Shown piece after piece: positions 1 through 8,203 of a stretch of 38,686 nt of DNA. The notes under the pieces are model-generated. The model was given only the letters and a program-made list of their open reading frames with translations. It was not told the DNA's origin and ran no database searches. Origin of the DNA: Youngiibacter fragilis 232.1. GTDB taxonomy: Bacteria > Bacillota > Clostridia > Clostridiales > Clostridiaceae. The stretch spans positions 1 through 38,686 of the forward strand of contig NZ_AXUN02000180.1 of the NCBI RefSeq assembly GCF_000495435.3. The letters are read 5' to 3'. The position numbers and the translations under genes are program-made. Position 1 is the first letter of the stretch, and every line of letters starts with the position of its first letter.

Positions 1-343
1 ATTTTGCTTTTAATGATCCTGAAACAATTCTTATCCGCCCGTCAGCTAAACTTACTGCTCTTCTCGCAGCGGTCGCTATTCCTGAAAATTTGGACATGCA
101 ACCGATAATTCTATCTTCGGCAACCGTAATCTGCTTGGGACTTCCTGATACCCAGGCTATCTTGTCACCAGGATTAAGTTCATCCCCTTCATTTTTGTAG
201 AATCCAATTTCGATGCCAATTTCCAAAGCAGCTTTTACAGCCTCATCTATACCTGAAAGACATCCACCTTTCTCAGCTGTTATTGTAGCTGTAATTTTGC
301 GATCAAAAATCCCTTTGAAAATAGTGTCCCTAATATCGTTCAT
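1..343 (-). CDS. QPRTase-like (nicotinate-nucleotide pyrophosphorylase family) protein, 3' part outside window
   Basis: The 114 visible N-terminal residues are open to the window edge, so the gene is cut by the left boundary. They resemble the N-terminal domain of quinolinate/nicotinate phosphoribosyltransferases (NadC, ModD and relatives): an ITATITAE strand, then EGDELNPGDKIAWVSG, then the helix FSGIATAARRAV, which matches the family's SGIAT signature. The start at 343 is preceded by AAAGGG at a 6-base spacing; an in-frame ATG at 349 sits too close to that site. The catalytic barrel is not visible, so the substrate cannot be judged. An IclR regulator lies upstream on the same strand, and a palindrome (357-372) sits directly in front of the start. 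The gene is therefore probably controlled by that regulator and may belong to a catabolic pathway rather than NAD synthesis. Family assignment is moderate; function is inferred. Confidence 0.6.
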   Translation of the reverse strand, partial: MNDIRDTIFKGIFDRKITATITAEKGGCLSGIDEAVKAALEIGIEIGFYKNEGDELNPGDKIAWVSGSPKQITVAEDRIIGCMSKFSGIATAARRAVSLADGRIRIVSGSLKAK

Positions 344-356
344 TTTCATCCCTTTC

Positions 357-372
357 GGCATTGCTGAATGCC
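357..372. promoter_or_regulatory. Candidate IclR operator, copy 1
   Basis: GGCATTGCTGAATGCC is a perfect inverted repeat of 6-base arms around GCTG, about 14 bases before the start of the gene at 343. Its core recurs at 615-633 and, diverged, at 1519-1544. Binding by the neighbouring IclR protein is inferred. Confidence 0.5.
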
Positions 373-614
373 ATTTTGAATTATGGAAATAATTTATGGG
401 GCTGCTACCCCTATGTTAAACCGTTTACCAAACTTCGTAATTGTATCATAAAAAGCAAAATCAAAATAGTATTTTCATTGTCCATTCAGTCATGTGAAAT
501 ATTATTCCAGGCCCCGAGTCCCATGAATCTTTCATTTGTACCATGAAACCAAAGCGGTGATTTGATTGTATTTTATATACCTTCACCAGCTAATCCAATA
601 ACTTAAAGAATTTA

Positions 615-633
615 TTCAGCATTGCTGAATGCC
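615..633. promoter_or_regulatory. Candidate IclR operator, copy 2
   Basis: TTCAGCATTGCTGAA (615-629) is a perfect 15-base palindrome around one central base, and it shares CATTGCTGAATGCCATT with copy 1. It lies in the otherwise empty, AT-rich stretch 344-676 between the QPRTase-like gene and the IclR gene. Nothing else can be supported in that stretch. Confidence 0.5.
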
Positions 634-676
634 ATTCTCGTTTATATTGTATAATTAAGTGCATTTCTGCACTTAA

Positions 677-1450
677 CTATCCTTCATAACCTAACTTCCT
701 TGAAATTTCTTTTGCTGCTTCAGTTACAAGCTTTATTGCACTGTCCTTTTTGGCATCTGTCATCCTTATTGTCGGTCCGGAAGTGCTTATAGCATACTTG
801 ACATTCCCAAACCTATCGAATATTGGTGCAGCTACGCAATATAGACCCTGAGTATATTCTTCATCATCAATTGAGTATCCCCTTGACTTGATTTTACTCA
901 GTTCTATTGCAAGTTCCTTTTTATCCGTCACTGTTTTCGGTGCTTTCTTGTCAAGGTTCTCAGGAAGATGCCTTTCTGCTTCATCATGTTCCAAGTTAGC
1001 AAGTATAGCCTTCCCGACGCCTGTACAGTAAGCTGGTATCCTTGAGCCTATCTTCGTAATGATTCTAATTGACTGATTCGATTCCTTTTTCCCAATATAT
1101 ACGACATCTTTGTCATCTAACAGGCACATGTGTACTGTCTCTTCAAGCTTATTGCACAAATCAGCAAGGTATGGTTCTGCAATTTCATTAACATCCATAC
1201 TATTTGACACTATCGCTCCAAGTTCCATCAAGCCAAGCCCTAACCGGTACTTTTGGCTTCGCTCATCCTGAGCAATCAACCCATGATATTTTAGCGTGCT
1301 GATTATTCCATGAATAGTGCTCTTATTTATGTCAAGCCTTTCAGCTATCTCTGCAAGTGAGAGTTCCTTCTCTTTTTCAGAGAAACATTTCAATACCATT
1401 ACAGCTCTGTCAATTGACTGTACTCTTCCAGTCCGATCCATAAACCTCAT
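677..1450 (-). CDS. IclR-family transcriptional regulator
   Basis: This 257-residue protein is of normal length for the IclR family. Residues 8-65 form a winged helix-turn-helix (SIDRAVMVLKCF, LSLAEIAERLDINKSTIHGIISTL), and residues 80-255 form the effector domain with the typical GxGKAILA and YCVAAPIFD segments. Members bind palindromic operators as dimers or tetramers and sense small organic acids; the ligand here is unknown. The chosen ATG at 1450 has only a weak ribosome site. An ATG three codons later has GAGG three bases ahead and is nearly as good. The gene is followed on the same strand by a QPRTase-like gene, and copies of one palindromic motif lie before both genes, suggesting local control and autoregulation. 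Family assignment is firm; target genes are inferred. Confidence 0.9.
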   Translation of the reverse strand: MRFMDRTGRVQSIDRAVMVLKCFSEKEKELSLAEIAERLDINKSTIHGIISTLKYHGLIAQDERSQKYRLGLGLMELGAIVSNSMDVNEIAEPYLADLCNKLEETVHMCLLDDKDVVYIGKKESNQSIRIITKIGSRIPAYCTGVGKAILANLEHDEAERHLPENLDKKAPKTVTDKKELAIELSKIKSRGYSIDDEEYTQGLYCVAAPIFDRFGNVKYAISTSGPTIRMTDAKKDSAIKLVTEAAKEISRKLGYEG

Positions 1451-1518
1451 CTCATTTCAAATTATGTGATTATAGTAACACATCGAAAAGATTTTGTGAA
1501 TATGTTTACAGGAAATAT

Positions 1519-1544
1519 TTCAGCATTATCAAATACCATTCTCG
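1519..1544. promoter_or_regulatory. Candidate IclR operator, copy 3 (diverged)
   Basis: This stretch matches 21 of 26 bases of copy 2 with its flank (TTCAGCATT....AAT.CCATTCTCG), but the central palindrome is lost. It lies about 70 bases upstream of the IclR start, a position suited to autoregulation. Confidence 0.4.
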
Positions 1545-1710
1545 AACTTTCATTTTGATCTATCTCGACACCCGATAACTCAGACCTCGATACTAATAAA
1601 TATTTATATTTTATACTCATGTTTGTCATCGTAAATACGTTGATTTTAATCCGCATCCGGATTATTCTCAAGGTGAAGATAGGCCATCAGCGTATCAGGA
1701 GATGATTAAG

Positions 1711-2412
1711 ATGAGAACCTTGAAGCTAAATGGAACATTAAGCAGGATTTCCGGTTCCAGGCGTGAAGTCCGTTCCGATAAGCTTGCCTTTGGCTACCTG
1801 TTCTGGCTTTTTCTAGTTTTCTGCCTGATTGGATACATGTTCGAAACTTTGATTGCCTTTTTGGAGTTTGGATCATTTCAGAGCAAAGCCGGCCTTATCT
1901 ATGGCCCGTTCTCTCAGATCTACGGGATAGGGGCTCTCCTTTCCGTCCTTCTTTACAGATTCGTGAGGAACAGCGCACCTGTTGCCCAGTTTCTTTTCTA
2001 TAGCGCAACCGGTTCGATATTCGAAATTTCCGCTAGTATCATTCAGGAAAATATCCTCGGAAGCTACTCCTGGGACTACTCATCACATATGCTGAGCATA
2101 GGCACAGGTAGGACAGACCTTCTCTATTCAATGGTATGGGGTTTATTTGCCATGCTGATCGTGTACAAGGTGTATCCCATGATCTGCAGGATATATGACA
2201 GTCTGGACAAAAAGACTTCATACATCGCCACATTCCTATTTTGTGCCCTTATCTCTGCTGACATGCTTGTCACAAGTCTTGCCGTAGCAAGGTATTCGGA
2301 GAGGCATTTCGGGAAGCTTCCTTCAACCTCCATTGAGGCTCATCTTGACAGGGTGTTCCCTGACGAGGTCATGGAACGCATATTTCCCACGATGCTCTTC
2401 CTTGACCGCTGA
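1711..2412 (+). CDS. Putative ABC-transporter type IV / CmpB-like membrane protein (PF06541 type)
   Basis: This 233-residue integral membrane protein has about five hydrophobic segments (roughly residues 28-50, 62-84, 92-113, 135-158 and 170-190). The stretch around LIYGPFSQIYGIGALL and the later SWDYSS match the clostridial family annotated as putative ABC-transporter type IV or CmpB, whose members have no proven function. I start at 1711 because AGGAG (1697-1701) lies 9 bases upstream; an in-frame ATG at 1702 directly abuts that site and is less likely. No ATP-binding partner is adjacent, so a role in transport cannot be claimed. The gene is a single unit, convergent with the metallophosphoesterase downstream. 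Confidence 0.7.
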   Translation: MRTLKLNGTLSRISGSRREVRSDKLAFGYLFWLFLVFCLIGYMFETLIAFLEFGSFQSKAGLIYGPFSQIYGIGALLSVLLYRFVRNSAPVAQFLFYSATGSIFEISASIIQENILGSYSWDYSSHMLSIGTGRTDLLYSMVWGLFAMLIVYKVYPMICRIYDSLDKKTSYIATFLFCALISADMLVTSLAVARYSERHFGKLPSTSIEAHLDRVFPDEVMERIFPTMLFLDR

Positions 2413-2424
2413 TCGACATGAACA

Positions 2425-3099
2425 CTATTCAATATAGACTCCATTGGTATAAAGCATGGTGAAGTTACCGGGGTAATCCTCCTCCATATGTAGATGGGCA
2501 AAATACCAGTGCCTGAACTCAGTTTGCTGTTTCACCCTTTCAAGATAAAGGTTCAGCTCCTTCTCCGGATCGTGGTTCGGGAATATCATGTTCATCACTG
2601 ACTCTGGAGCGGCATGGGTTATGATGTAGTCCACATTGAAGCCATTTCTTTCAAGGTTTCTCATGCCTTCCTCATATTCACTTAGGCTCGGCATTTCCTC
2701 CTTCCACCAGGATACGCCTTCCCTTCTCAGGTATTTGTCTATACTGTAGCCTCCTCCAAATGTGAAGAACTTCCTGCCTTCTATTTCATATACCTGTCCC
2801 CTCATAAGATGGATTACATTTTCCCTGATGAAATGCACCTTTCCTCCATTCCACTTTTCAAGCGGATATTTGAAAAGCGTATCGAAGTTCTCATGGTTAC
2901 CATCTACGAAAAGAACTGTGTATGGTAGCTTTGCAAGAACATCAAGGAACTTCCTTTCCCTTTCATCATTCAGGAACACGAATCCAAAATCACCGGCAAC
3001 TATCAGAAAATCACCTGTCCCCAGCTCCTTGAGATAAGGACACCTCTCCTCATCGAATCTCCACTCCCAACCATGTACGTCTCCTGTAATGCAGATCAT
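2425..3099 (-). CDS. Metallophosphoesterase (calcineurin-like)
   Basis: This 224-residue protein carries the full metal-binding signature of the calcineurin-like phosphoesterases: GDVHG near the N-terminus, GDFG, GNHE, a histidine in THAAP, and AHLH near the C-terminus. These ligands bind a di-metal centre that hydrolyses phosphomono- or diesters; the substrate is unknown. The start at 3099 (MICITGDVHG) is preceded by AAGGAAG at 8 bases. An upstream in-frame ATG at 3132 would add eleven residues without family support. There is no signal peptide, so it is probably cytoplasmic. It stands alone and is divergent from the AEC transporter gene. Confidence 0.85.
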   Translation of the reverse strand: MICITGDVHGWEWRFDEERCPYLKELGTGDFLIVAGDFGFVFLNDERERKFLDVLAKLPYTVLFVDGNHENFDTLFKYPLEKWNGGKVHFIRENVIHLMRGQVYEIEGRKFFTFGGGYSIDKYLRREGVSWWKEEMPSLSEYEEGMRNLERNGFNVDYIITHAAPESVMNMIFPNHDPEKELNLYLERVKQQTEFRHWYFAHLHMEEDYPGNFTMLYTNGVYIE

Positions 3100-3176
3100 A
3101 GCAATCACTTCCTTGACTATATTCATAAGCATTATGCCTGATTGTCATAAATCCAGACTATTTGACATAATAAAAC

Positions 3177-3204
3177 TTGTCTGCACTCCTCAAAGTGATA
3201 CAAT
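3177..3204 (+). promoter_or_regulatory. Possible sigma-70-type promoter for the AEC transporter gene
   Basis: TTGTCT (3177-3182) and TACAAT (3199-3204) are separated by 16 bases and lie 30 bases ahead of the start. A better -35-like TTGACA at 3162 has the wrong spacing. Confidence 0.35.
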
Positions 3205-3233
3205 TAATAATAGCAGCAGCAAGGGGGAAGATT

Positions 3234-4142
3234 ATGGAAGGTTTTCTAAAGATGGCGGAGATACAGGGAGTGTTGCTTGTATATCTGATTGTGGGCTTCA
3301 TTGCCAGAAAGGTCAAGATCATCACACCTGAGACAAGGCCCAGCTACACTAACTTTGTCATCTACATACTCCTCCCGTGCATGATCTTCATGTCGTTCTC
3401 TGAAAAGCTGACCAGCGAGCAGCTGAGATCAACGATGCTGCTTCTTATGATTTCATTCATAGTGGCTATCTTCTCTTATATCCTTGGAAAGGTGCTCTTC
3501 AGGAACTATCCTTATAGAAGGAGGAGCATACTGCAGTACGGTACCCTGATCAGCAATTCCGCCTTCGCAGGAATGCCTATGATCTATTATGCATATGGAG
3601 AGCTTGGTCTCTTCTATGCATCCATATACATCATCCCTCTTAGGGTCCTCATGTGGTCGGCAGGAATCTCCCTGTTCACTGAGGCTGATTTCAAGACAAA
3701 GATGAGGAATGTCATCCTCAATCCAGGTATAATCGCCGTGGAGCTCGGTGCCGCAAGGATGCTCCTTCAGGTACCCATACACCCCAGCCTTTCAACAGCG
3801 CTCAAGAGCGTAGGCAATGCCACAATGCCCATGTCAATGATCCTTATCGGTACTATCCTTGCTGAAATAAGTGTCCGTGACCTGCTGGACAAGGATGTTG
3901 CTTTCATGACATTACTGAGGCTCATCCTGATACCAGGAGTCGTCCTTGCAGTGCTCAAGGTAGTCGGAACTGACCCTCTGGTAACTGCAGTGACCGTACT
4001 CCTCACAGGAATGCCAGTAGGCAGCACAACTGCCATACTTGCAGAAAAATACGGGGCTGATTTCAGTTTCGGTTCCAAGATAGTATTCACGACGACCATG
4101 CTTTCACTGATAACTGTTCCAATATTATCCATATTTCTTTGA
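3234..4142 (+). CDS. AEC-family transporter (auxin efflux carrier-like permease)
   Basis: This 302-residue polytopic membrane protein has about ten hydrophobic segments in a five-plus-five arrangement. The motifs NFVIYILLPCMIF in the first half and the closing GMPVGSTTAILAEKYG segment are characteristic of bacterial AEC carriers. Some characterised members move malate or other organic acids; the substrate here cannot be read from sequence. The ATG at 3234 has AAGGGGG six bases upstream. An in-frame start 19 codons earlier lacks a ribosome site and would put a non-hydrophobic leader before the first membrane segment. The gene is followed by an intrinsic terminator and is monocistronic. Confidence 0.85.
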   Translation: MEGFLKMAEIQGVLLVYLIVGFIARKVKIITPETRPSYTNFVIYILLPCMIFMSFSEKLTSEQLRSTMLLLMISFIVAIFSYILGKVLFRNYPYRRRSILQYGTLISNSAFAGMPMIYYAYGELGLFYASIYIIPLRVLMWSAGISLFTEADFKTKMRNVILNPGIIAVELGAARMLLQVPIHPSLSTALKSVGNATMPMSMILIGTILAEISVRDLLDKDVAFMTLLRLILIPGVVLAVLKVVGTDPLVTAVTVLLTGMPVGSTTAILAEKYGADFSFGSKIVFTTTMLSLITVPILSIFL

Positions 4143-4148
4143 ATTTAC

Positions 4149-4178
4149 GAGGACCCGTCTGATTGAAGACGGGTCCTC
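4149..4178 (+). terminator. Intrinsic terminator after the AEC gene
   Basis: GAGGACCCGTC and GACGGGTCCTC form a perfect 11-pair stem with an 8-base loop, seven bases after the stop codon. The downstream tract is T-rich rather than a clean T-run. It may also serve leuA from the other side; I see no other good terminator for leuA in 4179-4309. Confidence 0.7.
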
Positions 4179-4309
4179 TGTTCATAAGAGGATTTTCTTT
4201 TTCTTTTGTTCTTCAGTATCTTATGTTTTTCACTGGCATTAAGCCTGGTTTGTCCTTTGTCCTTCACTATCCAATGTTTCAATATAAATGGCCATAAGCC
4301 CGGAACAAG

Positions 4310-5842
4310 CTAAATCGTCATTCGCTCCTCATGCTTCTTCCCGTTTTTCATTGATCTGTTAATGGCATCTATGAACGCCTTGATGCTCGCTTCCACGACA
4401 TCGGTGCTGACGCCCTTTCCATTGTAGGTATACTCGCCTGACTTTATCTTTACTGTAGCCTTGCCCATGGCATCCTGGCCTTCTGTGATGCTGTGCAGAG
4501 TATAGTCAAGAAGCTCTATTTCCTTTCCGACAATCTTCTCCACAGCCTTGAAGGAAGCATCCACAGGTCCGTCGCCATTCTCCACCGCTTCCATTGACTC
4601 ATTCTGTTTCCTGACCCATATGGTTGCCTCTGAAGGTCTGTCCTTCCTGCTGACTATGTCGAACTTCTCAAGCGTGAATTCCTGGTCGTTCTGGTCGTCC
4701 CTTTCGATTATTGACACGATATCCTCATCGAAAACCTGCTTCTTCTTGTCTGCAAGGATCTTGAATTCCTTGAAAGCTGCGTCAATCTCCTCATCGCTGA
4801 GCTCATAGCCCAATGATACAATCCTGTCCTTGAATGCATGCCTTCCTGAATGCTTTCCAAGCACCATCTTGGAGACATTGAGTCCTACAGACTCAGGAGT
4901 CATTATCTCATAGGTGCTCCTGTTCTCAAGCATTCCGTGCTGATGGATACCAGCCTCGTGGGAAAACGCATTAGCTCCGACTATAGCCTTATTGGGCTGT
5001 ACTGCGACTCCTGTTATGGAAGTCAGGAGTTTGCTCGCCTTCATGATCTGTGTGGTGTCGAGCCTTGTTATCGCATTGTAGTAATCCCTTCTTGTAGCGA
5101 GAGCCATTACGATTTCCTCAAGGGATGCGTTGCCTGCCCTTTCTCCTATGCCGTTCATTGTGCATTCCACCTGGTCAGCTCCGGCAAGTACCGCATAAAG
5201 CGAGTTTGCCACACCTAATCCAAGGTCGTTGTGGCAGTGGACTGAGATTTGAGCCTTGTGGATGTTCGGCACGTTTTCCCTTACATCCTTCACAAGGTTG
5301 AACATCTCGAATGGAGTGGCATATCCTACCGTATCCGGTATGTTAATGACTGTAGCTCCGGCATCAATGACATCCCTTATTATCCTGTAAAGGAACTCCT
5401 TCCTTGACCTTGTCGCATCCTCACAGGAGAACTCAACATCGCTTATGAATCTCTTTGCGTATTTCACGCCTGCCACCGCGCTCTCGACGACCTCGTCCGG
5501 AGTCTGCTTCAGCTTGTATTTCATATGTATGTCCGATGTAGCTATGAACGTATGTATCCTTGGACTAACTGCATCCTTCAGTGCCTCATAGGAGCTCCAG
5601 ATGTCCTTCTCGAGTGTCCTCGAGAGCGAAGCCACAGCGGAGTCCTTTATTACCCTGGCTATTTCCTTCACCGACCTGAAATCCCCGGGAGATGCTATGG
5701 CGAATCCTGCCTCGATGATATCGACCTTCAAGGCTTCAAGCTGCTTCGCCATCACTATCTTCTCTTCAAGGTTCATGCTGCAGCCTGGTGACTGTTCTCC
5801 ATCCCTCAATGTCGTATCGAATATTCTTATCATCTTCTCCAT
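4310..5842 (-). CDS. leuA: 2-isopropylmalate synthase
   Basis: LeuA condenses acetyl-CoA with 2-oxoisovalerate, the first committed step of leucine synthesis. The 510-residue protein has the full length of the bacterial enzyme. DTTLRDGEQSPG opens the TIM-barrel, HCHNDLGLGVAN supplies the metal-binding HxH, and GIHQHG lies at the end of the catalytic domain. The C-terminal regulatory domain (about 370-500, with YTYNGKGVSTDVVEASIKAF) is the site of leucine feedback in this family. The ATG at 5842 has GGAGG six bases upstream. The gene lies downstream of ilvB but has its own promoter and T-box, so it can respond to leucine supply separately from the ilv/leuCDB operon. The two acyl transferases upstream in the window (CimA, NifV) are clearly distinct paralogues. 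Confidence 0.95.
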   Translation of the reverse strand: MEKMIRIFDTTLRDGEQSPGCSMNLEEKIVMAKQLEALKVDIIEAGFAIASPGDFRSVKEIARVIKDSAVASLSRTLEKDIWSSYEALKDAVSPRIHTFIATSDIHMKYKLKQTPDEVVESAVAGVKYAKRFISDVEFSCEDATRSRKEFLYRIIRDVIDAGATVINIPDTVGYATPFEMFNLVKDVRENVPNIHKAQISVHCHNDLGLGVANSLYAVLAGADQVECTMNGIGERAGNASLEEIVMALATRRDYYNAITRLDTTQIMKASKLLTSITGVAVQPNKAIVGANAFSHEAGIHQHGMLENRSTYEIMTPESVGLNVSKMVLGKHSGRHAFKDRIVSLGYELSDEEIDAAFKEFKILADKKKQVFDEDIVSIIERDDQNDQEFTLEKFDIVSRKDRPSEATIWVRKQNESMEAVENGDGPVDASFKAVEKIVGKEIELLDYTLHSITEGQDAMGKATVKIKSGEYTYNGKGVSTDVVEASIKAFIDAINRSMKNGKKHEERMTI

Positions 5843-5866
5843 CTCATACCTCCATGATTTGACTTT

Positions 5867-5916
5867 AGTTGCTAAATTATGATTCCTGCTTCAGTTGTTA
5901 AATTATGGTTCCTGTC
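5867..5916. repeat. Short imperfect tandem repeat in the leuA leader
   Basis: Two 24-base units, 5867-5890 and 5893-5916, match at about 21 positions (core AGTTGYTAAATTATGRTTCC). They lie between the T-box terminator and the leuA ribosome site. The rest of 5917-6097 is AT-rich with nothing I can assign. Confidence 0.5.
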
Positions 5917-6097
5917 CTTTACCCTCAGTTTATTATCTGTTCCATTTACTTATCCGGCCTTTGCCGGTATTGCCTTCCTGTGCTGCATGTTGCGAAATGT
6001 TTTTATATCCCTGTTATTAAATTATTATATTTTGTTTTCTTGAGTTCGATCCTTACAGATGATGGTTATCGATGCCTCCTTCTCCACTTGCTTGTAA

Positions 6098-6146
6098 ACA
6101 AAAAACCCGCTCCTGGGACACAATTTCTTGTATCCCAGGAACGGGT
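6098..6146 (-). terminator. T-box-controlled terminator of leuA
   Basis: The arms 6133-6146 and 6105-6118 pair almost fully (ACCCGTTCCTGGGA with TCCCAGGAGCGGGT) and are followed on the minus strand by a T-run. The alternative antiterminator would use the T-box sequence next to it. Confidence 0.88.
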
Positions 6147-6381
6147 GATATACCGTGGTACCATCCTGGTTCGCCCCCTATAGGGAGCCTCTGTCAGATC
6201 GGGGAAATTCCCTAATCCCGTGCATTGTAACGTATGCACATGCCGTAAAGAGCTACTTCTGTGTTCACCCTTTCAGTTCAGGAGTGAGTTATGTTCCAGT
6301 CTTCACTCCGGCTTTCAGCAAACGCCGGATCTCTGCAGAGAAGATGTGGAGTTTTTTCTCCGTCACAACCTTTTTGATATT
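6098..6381 (-). ncRNA. T-box leader of leuA, leucine-type specifier
   Basis: On the minus strand the leader carries a variant T-box sequence, GGATGGTACCACGG (6167-6154), followed by a terminator. T-boxes read tRNA charging: uncharged tRNA pairs with the specifier codon and the T-box bulge and favours antitermination. The proposed specifier is CTC (leucine) at 6288-6286, directly before ACTCC. In the ilv leader of this window the same place holds ATC (isoleucine), which supports the assignment. The 5' end is estimated from the promoter. Confidence 0.88.
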
Positions 6382-6387
6382 ATTGAT

Positions 6388-6416
6388 ACTTTACCTTGAT
6401 TCTCAAAATAAGTCAA
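6388..6416 (-). promoter_or_regulatory. Promoter of leuA
   Basis: On the minus strand TTGACT (6416-6411) and TAAAGT (6393-6388) are separated by exactly 17 bases, just upstream of the T-box leader and downstream of ilvB. Confidence 0.75.
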
Positions 6417-6530
6417 CACTCTTTTTAACCATTTGGCAAATTATTGTGCATTTGTTAACATTGTCATAGGTTCAAGCATGCACCCATAACAAAGTGCTAA
6501 TTCCAATCACTTTTATTGCCAATATGTCAT

Positions 6531-8189
6531 TTAGTCCAATATGAGCTCATCTATGCTCTTTCCCGGAGGAACCATCGGGAATACCTTGAAGTCCTTGTCA
6601 ATGACACAATTCACGACCGTTGGCCTGCCTGTCGCGAGAGCTTTCCTCAGCACCTCATCGGCATCTTCCTTTCTTTCAAGGTTGAAGCCTACAGCCCCGA
6701 AGGCCTCGCAGAGCTTGACATAATCTATCCCCGGTCCGAGGTCCGTATAGGAATATCTCTCATCATAGAACAGTGTCTGCCATTGCCTTACCATTCCAAG
6801 CACCTGGTTGTTGATTACGACAACAACTATTGGAATGTCATACTTTACAGCGGTTATGAGCTCGTTCAGGTTCATCCTGAAGCAGCCGTCTCCAGCTATG
6901 TTAAGGACTGTCTTGTCGGGATTTCCAAGCTTTGTTCCTATCGCCGCTCCCATTCCGAATCCCATGGTCCCAAGCCCTCCTGATGTTATGAGCTGCCTAG
7001 GCTTCTTGAACTTGTAATACTGCGCAGCCCACATCTGGTGCTGTCCGACTTCGGTGCACACAAGAGCGTCGCCGTTTGTGATCTCGTACAGCTTCTCTAT
7101 TACAAACTGTCCGGTTAATCCATCTCCGACCTTGAGCGGGAATTTCTCCTTCAGGCATTCAACCTCTTCCATCCATTCACTGTGGTCCATCTGCTCGATC
7201 TTTTCATTGAGCGCACCAAGGACTTCCCTGATGTCGCCTACCACGAAGTGGTCAGATGCAATGTTCTTGTTGATTTCAGCAGGGTCAATGTCAATATGAA
7301 GAATGTCAGCCTTCTTTGCGAAGGTATCCGCACGTCCTATTACCCTGTCGCTGAATCTGGCTCCTACCACCACAAGCAGGTCACATCTTGTTATCCCTAT
7401 GTTTGAAGCCTTGGAGCCATGCATTCCGATCATTCCAGTGTAGAGCGGATCCTCCCCCGGGAAGGCTCCAGTTCCCATGAGACTGCAGGTGACCGGTGCA
7501 TCGAGCTTCTTCGCGAACTCCAAAAGCTCCTTCTCAGCCTGGGACATTACTGCTCCGCCGCCAACCATGATGAAAGGCTTCTTCGCATTCATCAGGAGGT
7601 CCGCTGCATTATCCAGGTCAAACTGGTTCAAAGGCTCTGTTGTCTTGAATACCTTCTTTGGCTCCTCATATTTGTAGTCAGTCTTCTGTGCAGTGATATC
7701 CTTCGGGATATCCACAAGTACAGGACCAGGTCTGCCGCTTTTTGCGATATGGAAGGCTTCCCTGAGCGTCCTTGCAAGGTCATTTATGTCCTTTACCAGG
7801 AAATTATGCTTTGTTATCGGCATGGTAACTCCGCAGATGTCTATCTCCTGGAAACTGTCCTTGCCGATGAGGTTAGTTGGCACGTTGGCGGTTATCGCAA
7901 CCATAGGAGTCGAATCCATGTATGCAGTTGCGATTCCTGTAACAAGGTTAGTAGCACCCGGTCCAGATGTCGCCAGGCACACGCCTACCTTGCCGGTAGA
8001 CCTGGCATACCCGTCAGCGGCATGGGCAGCACCCTGCTCATGGGAGGTCAGGTAATGTCTGATTTCACTGCTGTGCTTGTACAGCTCATCATATATGTTG
8101 AGGATGGTTCCTCCAGGGAACCCGAATACAGTGTCGACCCCCTGTTCTTTCAGACACTCTATAACTATCTGTGCGCCTGTTAGCATCAT
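6531..8189 (-). CDS. ilvB: Acetolactate synthase large (catalytic) subunit
   Basis: This ThDP/FAD enzyme joins two pyruvates, or pyruvate with 2-oxobutyrate, as the first common step to valine/leucine and isoleucine. The 552-residue protein shows the catalytic glutamate in HEQGAAHAADGYARSTG, and the ThDP-binding motif GDGCFRMNLNEL ending in INN near residue 450. ATG at 8189 follows AAGGAG with a 9-base gap; that site overlaps the stop codon of ilvD. The regulatory subunit ilvN is the first gene of the same transcript, seven genes upstream, an unusual separation since ilvB and ilvN are often adjacent. It is the last gene of the operon. No strong terminator is visible before the leuA promoter, so some readthrough into leuA is possible. 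Confidence 0.95.
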   Translation of the reverse strand: MMLTGAQIVIECLKEQGVDTVFGFPGGTILNIYDELYKHSSEIRHYLTSHEQGAAHAADGYARSTGKVGVCLATSGPGATNLVTGIATAYMDSTPMVAITANVPTNLIGKDSFQEIDICGVTMPITKHNFLVKDINDLARTLREAFHIAKSGRPGPVLVDIPKDITAQKTDYKYEEPKKVFKTTEPLNQFDLDNAADLLMNAKKPFIMVGGGAVMSQAEKELLEFAKKLDAPVTCSLMGTGAFPGEDPLYTGMIGMHGSKASNIGITRCDLLVVVGARFSDRVIGRADTFAKKADILHIDIDPAEINKNIASDHFVVGDIREVLGALNEKIEQMDHSEWMEEVECLKEKFPLKVGDGLTGQFVIEKLYEITNGDALVCTEVGQHQMWAAQYYKFKKPRQLITSGGLGTMGFGMGAAIGTKLGNPDKTVLNIAGDGCFRMNLNELITAVKYDIPIVVVVINNQVLGMVRQWQTLFYDERYSYTDLGPGIDYVKLCEAFGAVGFNLERKEDADEVLRKALATGRPTVVNCVIDKDFKVFPMVPPGKSIDELILD

Positions 8190-8203
8190 AATAATCTACT
8201 CCT

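Noticed and set aside
361-546. Small plus-strand open frame between the QPRTase-like and IclR genes
   Set aside because: It has no ribosome site, no recognisable similarity and lies over the candidate operator; it is likely chance in AT-rich DNA.
7419-8183. Long open frame on the plus strand opposite ilvB
   Set aside because: It is antisense to a clearly conserved enzyme, has no ribosome site and shows no recognisable domain. Similar antisense frames opposite ilvD, leuC, cimA and nifN-B were dropped for the same reason.
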